Assembly: GCA_943332615.1 (NCBI GenBank)
Contig: CALQQB010000054.1
Location: 1 to 32,765 of the forward strand
Length of the DNA stretch: 32,765 bases
Origin: Phenylobacterium deserti
Lineage (GTDB): Bacteria > Pseudomonadota > Alphaproteobacteria > Caulobacterales > Caulobacteraceae
Direction of reading: 5' to 3'
Shown here: one piece after another, positions 24,188 to 32,765 of the stretch
How positions within the stretch are numbered: position 1 is the stretch's first letter
Layout of the letters: each line of letters starts with the position of its first letter
The notes under the pieces: generated by a model
What the model was told of the DNA's origin: nothing
Database searches by the model: none
The model's input: the letters and a program-made list of their open reading frames with translations, nothing else
Program-made: the position numbers and the translations under genes

Positions 24188-25250
24188 CTGCCCACGACGA
24201 TCAGGCGAAAGCTGCCCGGCGTCAGCGTCGGCCGCCCTCCGACCGTCACCGGGGGCCCGTAGCTGGCAGAAGGCAGATAGAGCCGGCCCGTCCGTTCATC
24301 CAGCGCGATGGTGCGCGCGCTGACCTGGGTCAGGATCGTCTGGACCACGATCGACTTGCCGGGTCTGACCGCGATCACCTCCAGCGTGCCGCCCCGGCCC
24401 GAGGGCACGAAGGCCAGCTGCTGGCGCGGGTCATAGGCGACGCCATCGGCGCCCTTGCCGGTCTCCAGAGTCTGCAAAACCTTTCCTGTCCGGGCGTCCA
24501 CGAACGCCGTCGCCCCGTCGCAGGCGGCGATCAGCATGTGGTCGGCGGCGTCATAGGCGATGCCCGTCGGGCCTTCACAGGCGGTCAGGGCGTATCGGGC
24601 GACCACCTTGCGGCCGGCAATATCGACCACCGCGATCTGGTTCTTGTCCTCGACGTTGACGAACGCCCTCCCCGTGCCATCGACAACAGCCGCCTCGAGA
24701 TCGCCGCCAACGGCCACGGTTGCAGCCACAGCATGGGTCTTGGCGTCGATCAGGGTGATGTCGCCGCCCGAGTGGTTCATCACCAGAACCAGGCCGGAGT
24801 GCGCGTCGTAGGCGGCGGCGTCGGGGTTCTTGCCGGCCTGGACGGTCGCCACGACCGCGCCGGTCTTAGCGTCCACGAACACCGCCTTGCCGGCGCCGCC
24901 GTCGGTCACGACGAACTCGGCGCCGGCCCCAACAGGCATGGCGTCGTGCAGCAGTGCGCCCGGCGCCAGCTTCGACGCTACCGCTTTGGTGGCCAGGTCG
25001 ACCGCTGTGACTGAGGTTCCGTGGGCCACCAGCACGCGGTTGTGGGCGGCATCGACCCGTACGTAGTCCCAGCGCCCGTCCGGCCCGGCGATGCGGTCGA
25101 TGACGTGATAGGTGGGCGGGGCCGCCTGTGCGCACAGGGCGGCGGCGCTCGCTGCTGCGGCCACGCAGAGCGCGGCGATACTTGAAGCGGTCAAAGGCGT
25201 GCGCCCCCCAATGGTTCTGTCCAGGCTTTTTGCGGACGCAGTCGGCGACC

Positions 25251-25260
<10 letters not shown>
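24184..25260 (-). CDS. YncE-like periplasmic beta-propeller protein
   Basis: About 358-aa secreted seven-bladed YVTN/YncE-type beta-propeller. Blades recur about every 42 residues with phrases such as VDLATKAVASKL, VDAKTGAVVATV, IDAKTHAVAATVAVG, VDIAGRKVVARY and VDARTGKVLQTLETGKG. It has no catalytic motif; such proteins usually bind ligands or other proteins. It opens the efflux/receptor operon. The start is uncertain. GTG 25260 overlaps guaA by 10 bp and gives a 46-residue signal peptide with a basic n-region. TTG 25194 has GGGGGG nine bases upstream but would leave a signal without positive charge. In E. coli, yncE neighbours a TonB-dependent receptor gene (yncD), a loose parallel to this grouping. 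Confidence 0.82.
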
Positions 25261-26810
<1,550 letters not shown>

Positions 26811-26819
26811 GGGGCTCCG

Positions 26820-28097
26820 TCAGGGGGCTTTCGCGAGCACGGCGACATAGAAACCGTCCGTGCCGGAGGATCGGGGCGTCAGGCGCAGGTCGCCCTCGGC
26901 GGTGAGGAACTTGGTCAGCTCGGGGTCGGCGGTGGCCGGCCCGCGGGTGAACTCGGGATGGTCGGCGAGGAACGCCGCGACCCGGTCCTCGTCCTCTTCC
27001 GGAAGCACCGAGCAGGTCACGTAGATCATCCGCCCGCCCGCCTTCACGAAGCCCGCGCCATCCTTCAGCACCTGGTCCTGGTCGGCCTGGCGCTTGGCGA
27101 GGGTGTCGGGCGTGAGCTTCCATTTGGTGTCGGGGTGGCGGCGCCACGAGCCGGTGCCGGAACAGGGCGCGTCGATGAACACTACGCCCATCTTGCCGAC
27201 CAGGTCTTTCAGCGGGTCGGGGTTGAGCGGCGTTCGGACCTGCAGGTTGCGGACCCCGGCCCGGTCGCCCCGGCGGATGGTGTCGGTCAGCCGGCGGGCG
27301 TCGCTGTCATAGGCGTAGATCTGACCCGTGTTGCCCATGGCCGCGGCCAGCGCCAGGGTCTTGCCGCCGCCGCCGGCGCAGAGATCGAGCACCTGCTGAC
27401 CCTTGACGTCACCGGCGGCTGCAGCCGCCACCTGCGAGCCTAGGTCCTGCACCTCGAACCAGCCCTTGGAGAACTGCGGAATGGCCTCCACCGCGCCGCT
27501 ACGGTCCGCGGCGGCGGGAGCGGCGACGCGGAGCGCGTTGGGCAGCAGGCCGGGCGGCTGGGCGTCGAAGGTGGTCAGGGCCTTCAAGGCGCGGACCGGG
27601 TCAGTCTTCAGCGTGTTGACGCGCAGGTCCACCGGCGCACGCTCGGCCAGAGCCGCCATTTCCGCGGCTCGATCATCGCCGAAAATGCGGGCGAGCGATG
27701 CATCCAGCCAGTCCGGATAGTCGCCCCGGATTGCGTCGGGCGCGTCAGCCATGTCGCGCGGCGCGGCCAGGGCCTGGCGCTCGGCGTCGGTGAGCGGGCC
27801 GTGGCCATGAATCTCGTCGCCGGCGGCGTCGGCCAGCCGTTCGATCGACCAGTCCCAATGGAGATGCAACGTCGCGAGCACGGCGGCCCGCAGGCTCTCG
27901 TCGCCCATCCGCCAGCCCAGAGAGCGCCGGCACCGCAGCACATCAAGCACCAGACCCGAGATGAAGGCGCGGTCCTTCGACCCGGCGTACCGCGCGCCTT
28001 CGCCCCAGTTCTTCATGGCGAGGCGGACGGGCTTATGCCGCGTCTCGATCTCGGTCAGGACCTCTAGGGCCGCCGTCAGGCGTCCGCCGTCGCGCAT
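26820..28097 (-). CDS. RsmB/NOP-family rRNA cytosine-C5 methyltransferase
   Basis: 425-aa SAM-dependent RNA m5C methyltransferase. The N-terminal helical domain (1-140) is NusB-like and probably guides RNA binding. The Rossmann domain has motif I VLDLCAGGGGKTLALAAAM, motif IV DAPCSGTGSWRRHPD with the release Cys, and motif VI VTCSVLPEEDED with the catalytic Cys of TCS. The exact rRNA position (16S C967 for RsmB) is assumed from the family. It lies 9 bp upstream of guaA and 4 bp downstream of the MAPEG gene, hence in the same transcript. Confidence 0.92.
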   Translation of the reverse strand: MRDGGRLTAALEVLTEIETRHKPVRLAMKNWGEGARYAGSKDRAFISGLVLDVLRCRRSLGWRMGDESLRAAVLATLHLHWDWSIERLADAAGDEIHGHGPLTDAERQALAAPRDMADAPDAIRGDYPDWLDASLARIFGDDRAAEMAALAERAPVDLRVNTLKTDPVRALKALTTFDAQPPGLLPNALRVAAPAAADRSGAVEAIPQFSKGWFEVQDLGSQVAAAAAGDVKGQQVLDLCAGGGGKTLALAAAMGNTGQIYAYDSDARRLTDTIRRGDRAGVRNLQVRTPLNPDPLKDLVGKMGVVFIDAPCSGTGSWRRHPDTKWKLTPDTLAKRQADQDQVLKDGAGFVKAGGRMIYVTCSVLPEEDEDRVAAFLADHPEFTRGPATADPELTKFLTAEGDLRLTPRSSGTDGFYVAVLAKAP

Positions 28098-28101
28098 GCA
28101 C

Positions 28102-28497
28102 TCACCTGAACAGGGCCCAGATCACCATGATCAGGCCAACGATCGACACGAACCACGCCAGGGTCCGCACCAGGGGCACGGCCGTCGCGTAGAGCAGCGG
28201 ATAGACGGCGCGACCGCCGACATAGAGGCTTGCGCCCCACACGGTCAGCGGCGTTCCGAGCTTCCCGGCCACCGCGTCAGCCAGGATGGCGGCGGCGAAG
28301 AACGGGAAGGTTTCGACAAAGTTCCAGAACGCCCGCTGCAGGCGCGCCGCCACCCCGCTGATCGGCATGGGCGTGTCGCGGGGACCGGCGGCCCACTTGA
28401 TGTCCTGCTGCGCCCGCGCCGCGCCAGCCGCCCAGAACAGCTGGACCATGCCGAGCACGACCGCCGCCATCAGCAGCTTCAGTTCCACCGCCACCAT
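28102..28497 (-). CDS. MAPEG-family membrane protein
   Basis: 131-aa four-helix membrane protein of the MAPEG superfamily (COG3686-like bacterial branch). Typical features: ELKLLMAAVVLGMVQLFWAA at the start, ARLQRAFWNFVETFPFFAAAILADA with the conserved RAxxNxxE glutathione-site motif (helix 2), and GASLYVGGRAVYPLLYA in helix 3. Eukaryotic relatives act on glutathione and lipid mediators; the bacterial role is unknown. It lies between guaB and the rRNA methyltransferase in one transcription unit. Confidence 0.9.
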   Translation of the reverse strand: MVAVELKLLMAAVVLGMVQLFWAAGAARAQQDIKWAAGPRDTPMPISGVAARLQRAFWNFVETFPFFAAAILADAVAGKLGTPLTVWGASLYVGGRAVYPLLYATAVPLVRTLAWFVSIVGLIMVIWALFR

Positions 28498-28524
28498 GAC
28501 CTCGTCCCCCTTGTGCCCGGCGCC

Positions 28525-29988
28525 CTAGACGGCGCTCGGATAGTTCGGCGCCTCGCGGGTGATCATCACGTCATGGACGTGGCTCTCGCGCAGGCCCGCG
28601 CCGGTGATGCGGATGAACCGCGCCCGCTCGCGAAACAGCTGCAGGTTGGGCGCGCCTACATAGCCCATGGCGGCGCGAAGTCCGCCCACCATCTGGTGGA
28701 GGATCGGCGCCAGCGGCCCCTTGTAGGCCACCTGCCCTTCGATGCCCTCAGGCACCAGTTTCAGCGCGTCGGTGACGTCCTTCTGGAAGTAGCGGTCGGC
28801 CGACCCCTGCCCCATGGCGGCCAGCGAGCCCATGCCGCGGTACGACTTGTAGGACCGGCCCTGGTAGAGGAACACGTCGCCGGGCGCCTCATCGACGCCG
28901 GCGAACACCGATCCCATCATCGCCACCGACGCGCCCATGGCGAGCGCCTTGGCGAGGTCGCCCGAATATTTGATCCCCCCGTCGGCCACGATCGGCACGT
29001 CGGATCCGGCGGCCGCCCGCACCGCGTCGGCGATGGCGGTCAACTGCGGTACGCCGACCCCGGCCACGATCCGCGTGGTGCAGATAGAGCCTGGGCCGAT
29101 GCCGACCTTCACAGCGTCGGCGCCGGCTTCGATCAGCGCCCGCGCCCCGTCATAGGTAGCGACGTTGCCGGCGACGATCTGCACGCGGTTGGTCTCGCGC
29201 TTCACCCGGGCGACGGCCGCGGAGACCGAGGCGTTGTGGCCGTGGGCGGTGTCGATCACCACCACGTCCACGCCGGCGTCCACCAGGGCCATGGAGCGTT
29301 CGTAGCCCGCGTCGCCCACGGTGGAGGCGGCGGCGACCAGCAGGCGCCCTTGCGCGTCCTTGGCCGCGAACGGGTGGGCCTGGGACTTCTCCATGTCCTT
29401 GACGGTGATCAGGCCGACGGCGCGGTACTCGTCATCGACCACGATCAGGCGCTCGATTTTGTGGCGGCGCAGCAGATCGCGGGCCTCGCCCTGGGTGACG
29501 CCTTCGCGAACCGTCACGAGATTTTCGTGCGTCATCAGCTCCTTGGCGGGGATATCTCCACGGCCTTCGAAGCGCATGTCGCGGTTGGTGAGGATGCCGC
29601 ACAGGCGCCCGGTCTGCGGATCGACCACCGGAAAGCCGGAAATCTTGCGCCGCGCCTTGATGGCCAGGACCTCGCTGAGCGGGGTGTCAGGATTGATGGT
29701 CAGCGGGTTGATGACCATGCCGCTCTCGTAGCGCTTCACCTCGCGCACCTGGTCGGCCTGTTCCTCGACCGTCAGGTTCCGGTGCAGCACGCCGATTCCG
29801 CCCGCCTGGGCCATGGCGATCGCCAGCCGGCTCTCGGTGACGGTGTCCATCGCGGCGGACACCAGGGGGATGTTCAGGCTGATCTCGCGCGTGAAGCGTG
29901 TGGAGACATCCACCTGGGTCGGCATCACATCGGACGGACCCGGTTCGAGCAAAACATCGTCGAAGGTCAGACCTTCGCGGATCTCCAT
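28525..29988 (-). CDS. guaB: Inosine-5'-monophosphate dehydrogenase
   Basis: 487-aa IMPDH, the NAD-dependent first committed step of guanine nucleotide synthesis (IMP to XMP). The barrel carries the catalytic loop KVGIGPGSICTTRIVAGVGVPQ with Cys303. Two CBS domains are inserted at about 92-200, with ISGFPVVDPQTGRLCGILTNRDMRF in the first. The mobile flap YRGMGSLAAMGQGSADRY is intact. The frame is open to an ATG at 30057, but I chose ATG 29988 (MEIREGLTFDDVLLEP). It gives the usual IMPDH length, has GGAG six bases upstream, and lies just downstream of the promoter candidate at 30012-30041. Confidence 0.97.
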   Translation of the reverse strand: MEIREGLTFDDVLLEPGPSDVMPTQVDVSTRFTREISLNIPLVSAAMDTVTESRLAIAMAQAGGIGVLHRNLTVEEQADQVREVKRYESGMVINPLTINPDTPLSEVLAIKARRKISGFPVVDPQTGRLCGILTNRDMRFEGRGDIPAKELMTHENLVTVREGVTQGEARDLLRRHKIERLIVVDDEYRAVGLITVKDMEKSQAHPFAAKDAQGRLLVAAASTVGDAGYERSMALVDAGVDVVVIDTAHGHNASVSAAVARVKRETNRVQIVAGNVATYDGARALIEAGADAVKVGIGPGSICTTRIVAGVGVPQLTAIADAVRAAAGSDVPIVADGGIKYSGDLAKALAMGASVAMMGSVFAGVDEAPGDVFLYQGRSYKSYRGMGSLAAMGQGSADRYFQKDVTDALKLVPEGIEGQVAYKGPLAPILHQMVGGLRAAMGYVGAPNLQLFRERARFIRITGAGLRESHVHDVMITREAPNYPSAV

Positions 29989-30011
29989 GAGACTCTCCAT
30001 TTTGCGGTCCG

Positions 30012-30041
30012 CGTATAGGGGGTGGGGTGCGTTCGGGGCAA
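30012..30041 (-). promoter_or_regulatory. Candidate guaB promoter
   Basis: On the minus strand TTGCCC (30036-30041) and TATACG (30012-30017) are spaced 18 bp apart. The -10 sits in CCTATACGC, close to the GCTANAWC form described for Caulobacter housekeeping promoters. Start would fall near 30005, 17 nt before the chosen guaB ATG. It would probably serve guaB, the MAPEG gene, the rRNA methyltransferase and guaA. Confidence 0.5.
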
Positions 30042-30053
30042 GGGTTGTGACGG

Positions 30054-30212
30054 TCATCTGCGAGCGAACGCGATAAAGTCGCCCAAGGTGGGTTTCAGCT
30101 CGATGGCTCCCGCCGCCAACGCCGCGTCAAGCCGCGCAAAGCCGTCGTCCAGCTCCACGTCCGTCATGTGCTTGAAGGGCGAGACCGCCCATGCCACCTC
30201 GCACCACGGCGC
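30054..30212 (-). pseudogene. Short open frame, possible gene remnant, between rlmE and guaB
   Basis: A 52-codon open frame on the minus strand ends at a TGA (30054-30056) and is bounded upstream by a TGA at 30213-30215. Its residues look protein-like: PWCEVAWAVSPFKHM, then DVELDDGFARLDAALAAG, then KPTLGDFIAFARR. The only ATG (30167) would give 37 aa without a good ribosome site. It lies upstream of the guaB promoter. It may be the frameshifted 3' end of a decayed gene, a small protein or chance; I do not recognise a family. The rest of the 315-bp gap between guaB and rlmE (29989-30303) holds the guaB promoter and small inverted repeats (30243-30255, 30282-30297). Confidence 0.3.
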
Positions 30213-30303
30213 TCAGGCCGTTGTGCGTGAAGGAGGTGCAGGCCAGGAGACCTGGTCGCCCCGCTGGCCACGCCTGGGGATGCCCGAGCCGCCGGGCGTC
30301 TAA

Positions 30304-31008
30304 TCAGCGCCCCTTGAACCCCGTCGCCACCAGGAACACCTCCGACGAGTCCCGACGGCTGGCCTTGGGCTTCACGTTTTTCACGTCGCGGAACTGCTGC
30401 TTCAGGCCGGCGATGAGCCGATCGGAGCCGCCGCCCTGGAAGGACTTGGCGACGAAGGTCCCGCCCGGCTTCAGCACCTCGACGGCGAAGGCGATCGCCG
30501 CCTCGATCAGGCCGACGATGCGCAGGTGGTCGGTTTCGCGGTGGCCGACGGTGTTCGGCGCCATGTCGGACAGCACCACGTCCGGGGCGCCGCCCAGCAG
30601 GTCGATCAGCATCGGCCCGCAGGCCGGATCGGTGAAATCCATCTGCAGGATCCGAGCCGGCGGCAGCGGATCGACCGGCAGCAGATCGACGCCGACGATG
30701 TGGGTGACGCCACGCAGGATCGCGATCTGGGTCCAGCCGCCCGGGGCCAGGCCCAGGTCCACCACCCGGGCGCCGGCGTTCAGGAAGTGGAACCGGTCAT
30801 CCATCTCGGTGATCTTGAAGGCCGCGCGGCTGCGATAGCCCAGGGCGCGGGCCTTGGCGGAGAACGGGTCGTTGACCTGGCGTTCCAGCCAGGCCTGCTG
30901 CGAGGGCGTGCGCTGTTTGGCGGTCTTCAGGCGCGCGGGTTTGCCGCGCCCGCCCTCCTGGCCGCCAGTCGGCAGTTTCACCATGCGCTTGCGGGGAGGT
31001 TCGGTCAT
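30304..31008 (-). CDS. rlmE: 23S rRNA 2'-O-ribose methyltransferase (RlmE/FtsJ/RrmJ)
   Basis: 234-aa SAM-dependent methyltransferase for the 2'-O of U2552 in the 23S A-loop, acting late in 50S assembly. The K-D-K-E catalytic tetrad is visible: Lys65 (RAAFKI), Asp148 (LSDMAPN), Lys188 (FVAKSF) and Glu223 (SSEVFLV). The SAM-binding motif is VVDLGLAPGGWTQ (82-94). A basic N-terminal extension (1-35) is common in alphaproteobacteria. The frame is open far upstream, but ATG 31008 overlaps the ppx/gppA stop as ATGA and begins the family-length protein. Confidence 0.95.
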   Translation of the reverse strand: MTEPPRKRMVKLPTGGQEGGRGKPARLKTAKQRTPSQQAWLERQVNDPFSAKARALGYRSRAAFKITEMDDRFHFLNAGARVVDLGLAPGGWTQIAILRGVTHIVGVDLLPVDPLPPARILQMDFTDPACGPMLIDLLGGAPDVVLSDMAPNTVGHRETDHLRIVGLIEAAIAFAVEVLKPGGTFVAKSFQGGGSDRLIAGLKQQFRDVKNVKPKASRRDSSEVFLVATGFKGR

Positions 31009-32090
31009 TCGCCTGATGTCCTGGGGCCGCCGCGCCGACGCCGACGGCGTCGCCGCGTTCCGTTCTGGTCGGACATGAGCGAAAGAAGAATACCCTCGCG
31101 CAGACCCCGGTCGGCCACACGTACCCGACTGCAAGGCCAGGCCTCCTGCACCGCCTGCAGAATCGCCGCCCCCGCCAGCACCAGGTCGGCGCGATCGGGG
31201 CCGATACAGGGCTGAGCCGCGCGCTCTGCGGCGCTGAGCGCCAGCAAGCCGCCGGCGGCGGCGTCGCATTGATCGCGGCTCATCCAGATGCCATCGACCC
31301 GGTTCCGGTCATAGCGCGGCAGGCGCAGGTGCATCCCGGCCAGGCTGGTGATCGCACCAGAGGTGCCGACCAGATGCGCGCGGTCGGCCTCGAACAGGTC
31401 CCGCATGGGATCGGCGCGCTTGAACGCCAGGATCTCGGCCTTCACGTGATCGACCATCTGGCGGAACCAGCCCTCGGTGGCGACCTCGCCTTCGGGGAAC
31501 CGCTCGGCCAGGGTGACGACACCGATCGGCACCGACAGCCAGGCGCGCACCGGCGGCGTCCGGCCAGGCACCGCGGCCTTGAGATCCACCCAGGACAGCT
31601 CGGTCGAACCCCCGCCGACATCCACCACCAGGGCGGCCTCGTACTTGTAGTCGAGCAGGTTCAGGCAGCCGGTGACCGACAGCTTGGCCTCTTCCTGCGG
31701 CGGAATGATCTGCAGCTTCACCCCGGTCTCGTTGGCGACGCGGTTCACGAACGCCTGGCCGTTGGCGGCGATGCGGCAGGCCTGGGTGGCGATGGCCCGG
31801 AATTTCACCACGCGCCGGCGGCGCACCTTCTCACCGCTGACCTTCAGGGCGGCCATCGCCCGGTCCATGGCCTGTTCCGACAGCCGGCCGCTCTGGCCAA
31901 GACCCTCTCCCAGCCGAACGATTCGCGAATAGGCCTCGACCACGCGGAAACCGCCGCTCGGCGTCGGCGTCGCGATCAGCAGCCGGCAGTTGTTGGTGCC
32001 AAGGTCTAGCGCGGCGTAACACGGCGCCTCGCCGACAAAACTCTCCCGACCGGAACTCGCCGGCCCGGGCGCACGCAGCGCCTCACTCAT
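31005..32090 (-). CDS. Ppx/GppA-family exopolyphosphatase / pppGpp phosphatase
   Basis: 361-aa member of the actin-like ASKHA phosphatases that hydrolyse polyphosphate or the 5'-phosphate of pppGpp. The phosphate-1 loop is ALDLGTNNCRLLIA (about 27-40), phosphate-2 is VVDVGGGSTELSW, and LVGTSGAITSLAGMHL lies later. The C-terminal HD-like domain of long Ppx enzymes is missing, as usual for this shorter alphaproteobacterial type. The tail ends in a run of eight Arg after NGT, suggesting RNA or polyphosphate contact. ATG 32090 was chosen; an upstream extension to 32261 is Ser/Arg-rich and lies over the promoter region. It is translationally coupled to rlmE. Confidence 0.9.
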   Translation of the reverse strand: MSEALRAPGPASSGRESFVGEAPCYAALDLGTNNCRLLIATPTPSGGFRVVEAYSRIVRLGEGLGQSGRLSEQAMDRAMAALKVSGEKVRRRRVVKFRAIATQACRIAANGQAFVNRVANETGVKLQIIPPQEEAKLSVTGCLNLLDYKYEAALVVDVGGGSTELSWVDLKAAVPGRTPPVRAWLSVPIGVVTLAERFPEGEVATEGWFRQMVDHVKAEILAFKRADPMRDLFEADRAHLVGTSGAITSLAGMHLRLPRYDRNRVDGIWMSRDQCDAAAGGLLALSAAERAAQPCIGPDRADLVLAGAAILQAVQEAWPCSRVRVADRGLREGILLSLMSDQNGTRRRRRRRRGGPRTSGE

Positions 32091-32148
32091 GGACTTCACC
32101 CGTCCTACTGCAGACGCCCGGCTTCCGGCCGCGCCTGATTTCCGGGCG

Positions 32149-32177
32149 ACTGTAGCAAGCCCTGCGGGCCCCCGGAA
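32149..32177 (-). promoter_or_regulatory. Candidate ppx-rlmE promoter
   Basis: On the minus strand TTCCGG (32172-32177) and TACAGT (32149-32154) are 17 bp apart. The -10 is within GCTACAGT, near the Caulobacter-type GCTANAWC. The ppx ATG lies about 60 bp downstream. The -35 is weak. Confidence 0.3.
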
Positions 32178-32185
32178 GACGACGG

Positions 32186-32213
32186 TTGAATGACGCCCCT
32201 GCATCACTACGTT
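32186..32213 (+). promoter_or_regulatory. Weak candidate hspQ promoter
   Basis: TTGAAT (32186-32191) and TACGTT (32208-32213) are spaced 16 bp apart, 38 bp before the hspQ ATG. A heat-shock sigma-32 element might be expected, but I do not see one with correct spacing. Confidence 0.2.
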
Positions 32214-32251
32214 CACCTTCCAGTCAGAATGATCGGTGTAGATTCGCAAGC

Positions 32252-32581
32252 ATGAGCACACGACTCGCCAAATTCATGATCGGCCAGGTCGTTCGGCACC
32301 GCGTGTACCCGTTCCGGGGCGTGATCTTCGACGTCGATCCCAACTTCTCGAACACCGAGGAGTACTGGCTCTCCATCCCGGAGCACATCCGGCCGCACAA
32401 GGACCAGCCGTTCTACCACCTGTTGGCGGAGAACGACGAAAGCGCCTACGTGGCCTATGTCTCGGAACAGAACCTGCTGCCGGACGATACCGGCCAGCCG
32501 GTGGGCCACCCGCAGGCCTCGCTGATCTTCGAGGCGTTCGACGAGGGCCAGTACCGCCTTCGCCCCGGGATCGGGCACTAG
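32252..32581 (+). CDS. hspQ: HspQ/YccV-like protein (hemimethylated-DNA-binding / Lon specificity factor)
   Basis: 109-aa small protein of the HspQ (YccV-like) family. In enterobacteria it binds hemimethylated DNA and acts as an adaptor that enhances Lon proteolysis. Nearly the whole family signature is present: FMIGQVVRHRVYPFRGVIFDVDP (8-30), EYWLSIPEHIRPHKDQPFYHLLAE (36-59) and AYVAYVSEQNLLPDDTGQPVGHPQ (about 64-87). ATG 32252 begins the conserved region. An upstream extension to 32186 would run over the promoter zone and is unlikely. It is divergent from ppx. Confidence 0.93.
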   Translation: MSTRLAKFMIGQVVRHRVYPFRGVIFDVDPNFSNTEEYWLSIPEHIRPHKDQPFYHLLAENDESAYVAYVSEQNLLPDDTGQPVGHPQASLIFEAFDEGQYRLRPGIGH

Positions 32582-32765
32582 CCCGCCCGGCCCGCGCCGC
32601 AGGCAAGAGACAAAGAACCCCGGATTTCCACGGAAGGCGCCGGAGGGCCTGAGCCGCTCCGGGTCACGGGGGTCGATCCGGCGGGACTGGGCGATTCCCA
32701 ACCCCCCGGCCGTCCCGGCGGAGGCCGGGAGCCAGATCTCAAAACTGGAATGTGGGTCGGATGGG
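32582..32765. other. Right edge, non-coding
   Basis: No recognisable gene lies downstream of hspQ. The stretch is GC-rich with a perfect hairpin at 32713-32730. I see no tRNA fold or start of a conserved protein before the window ends. Confidence 0.3.
32713..32730. repeat. Perfect GC-rich hairpin downstream of hspQ
   Basis: TCCCGGC-GGAG-GCCGGGA forms a 7-bp stem with a 4-nt loop, 131 bp after the hspQ stop. No T-run follows, so it is not a classic terminator. GC-rich short palindromes of this form are often dispersed repeats in alphaproteobacterial intergenic DNA. Confidence 0.4.

Noticed and set aside
29989..30057. Longer GuaB start at 30057
   Set aside because: It adds 23 residues not seen in IMPDH and covers the -10/-35 candidate; ATG 29988 has a better ribosome site.
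32713..32730. Hairpin as rho-independent terminator of hspQ
   Set aside because: There is no following T-tract and it lies 131 bp from the stop; more likely a dispersed GC-rich repeat.

Overview
This window is GC-rich, densely packed bacterial DNA. Its GuaB, GuaA, RsmB-like and RlmE proteins, the TonB-dependent receptor with FecR and an ECF sigma factor, and the lig-type aromatic genes suggest an alphaproteobacterium, most likely Caulobacterales (Caulobacter/Phenylobacterium-like). That placement is an inference from protein character only. I see no rRNA, tRNA, CRISPR array, transposase or phage gene.

Region 1 (about 179-11130) is an aromatic and cyclitol-acid catabolic island. A periplasmic PQQ-dependent dehydrogenase (minus strand) diverges from an AroQ-like dehydratase, an MFS anion symporter and a TetR regulator. 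These are followed on the same strand by a complete protocatechuate 4,5-cleavage operon, ligC-ligK-ligU-ligJ-ligI-ligA-ligB. Together the lig genes would convert protocatechuate to pyruvate and oxaloacetate. The left half looks like a feeder route in which quinate- or shikimate-like compounds are oxidised outside the cytoplasm, imported and dehydrated. However, the AroQ-like enzyme has two altered substrate-binding positions, and no 3-dehydroshikimate dehydratase is present, so the real substrate is open. Two near-identical operator-like sequences lie 52 bp apart in the divergent promoter region. A large nested palindromic repeat interrupts the lig operon between ligU and ligJ.

Region 2 (11148-14834, minus strand) holds three overlapping surface-glycan genes: a GT4 glycosyltransferase, a Wzx-like flippase and a TagB/TagF-like transferase.

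Region 3 (14883-25260, minus strand) is a compact run of seven genes: YncE-like beta-propeller, outer-membrane factor lipoprotein, short periplasmic adaptor, CzcA/CusA-type RND pump, FecA-like TonB-dependent transducer with an STN domain, ECF sigma factor and FecR. Most of the genes overlap. This joins surface signalling and import to tripartite efflux in one apparent transcription unit, with no substrate that can be read from sequence.

Region 4 (25251-32581) is housekeeping: guaA, an RsmB-like rRNA methyltransferase, a MAPEG membrane protein and guaB, then ppx/gppA-rlmE on the minus strand, with hspQ divergent from ppx. A good promoter candidate lies just upstream of guaB and supports a start at 29988. 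A short open frame, possibly a gene remnant, sits between guaB and rlmE.
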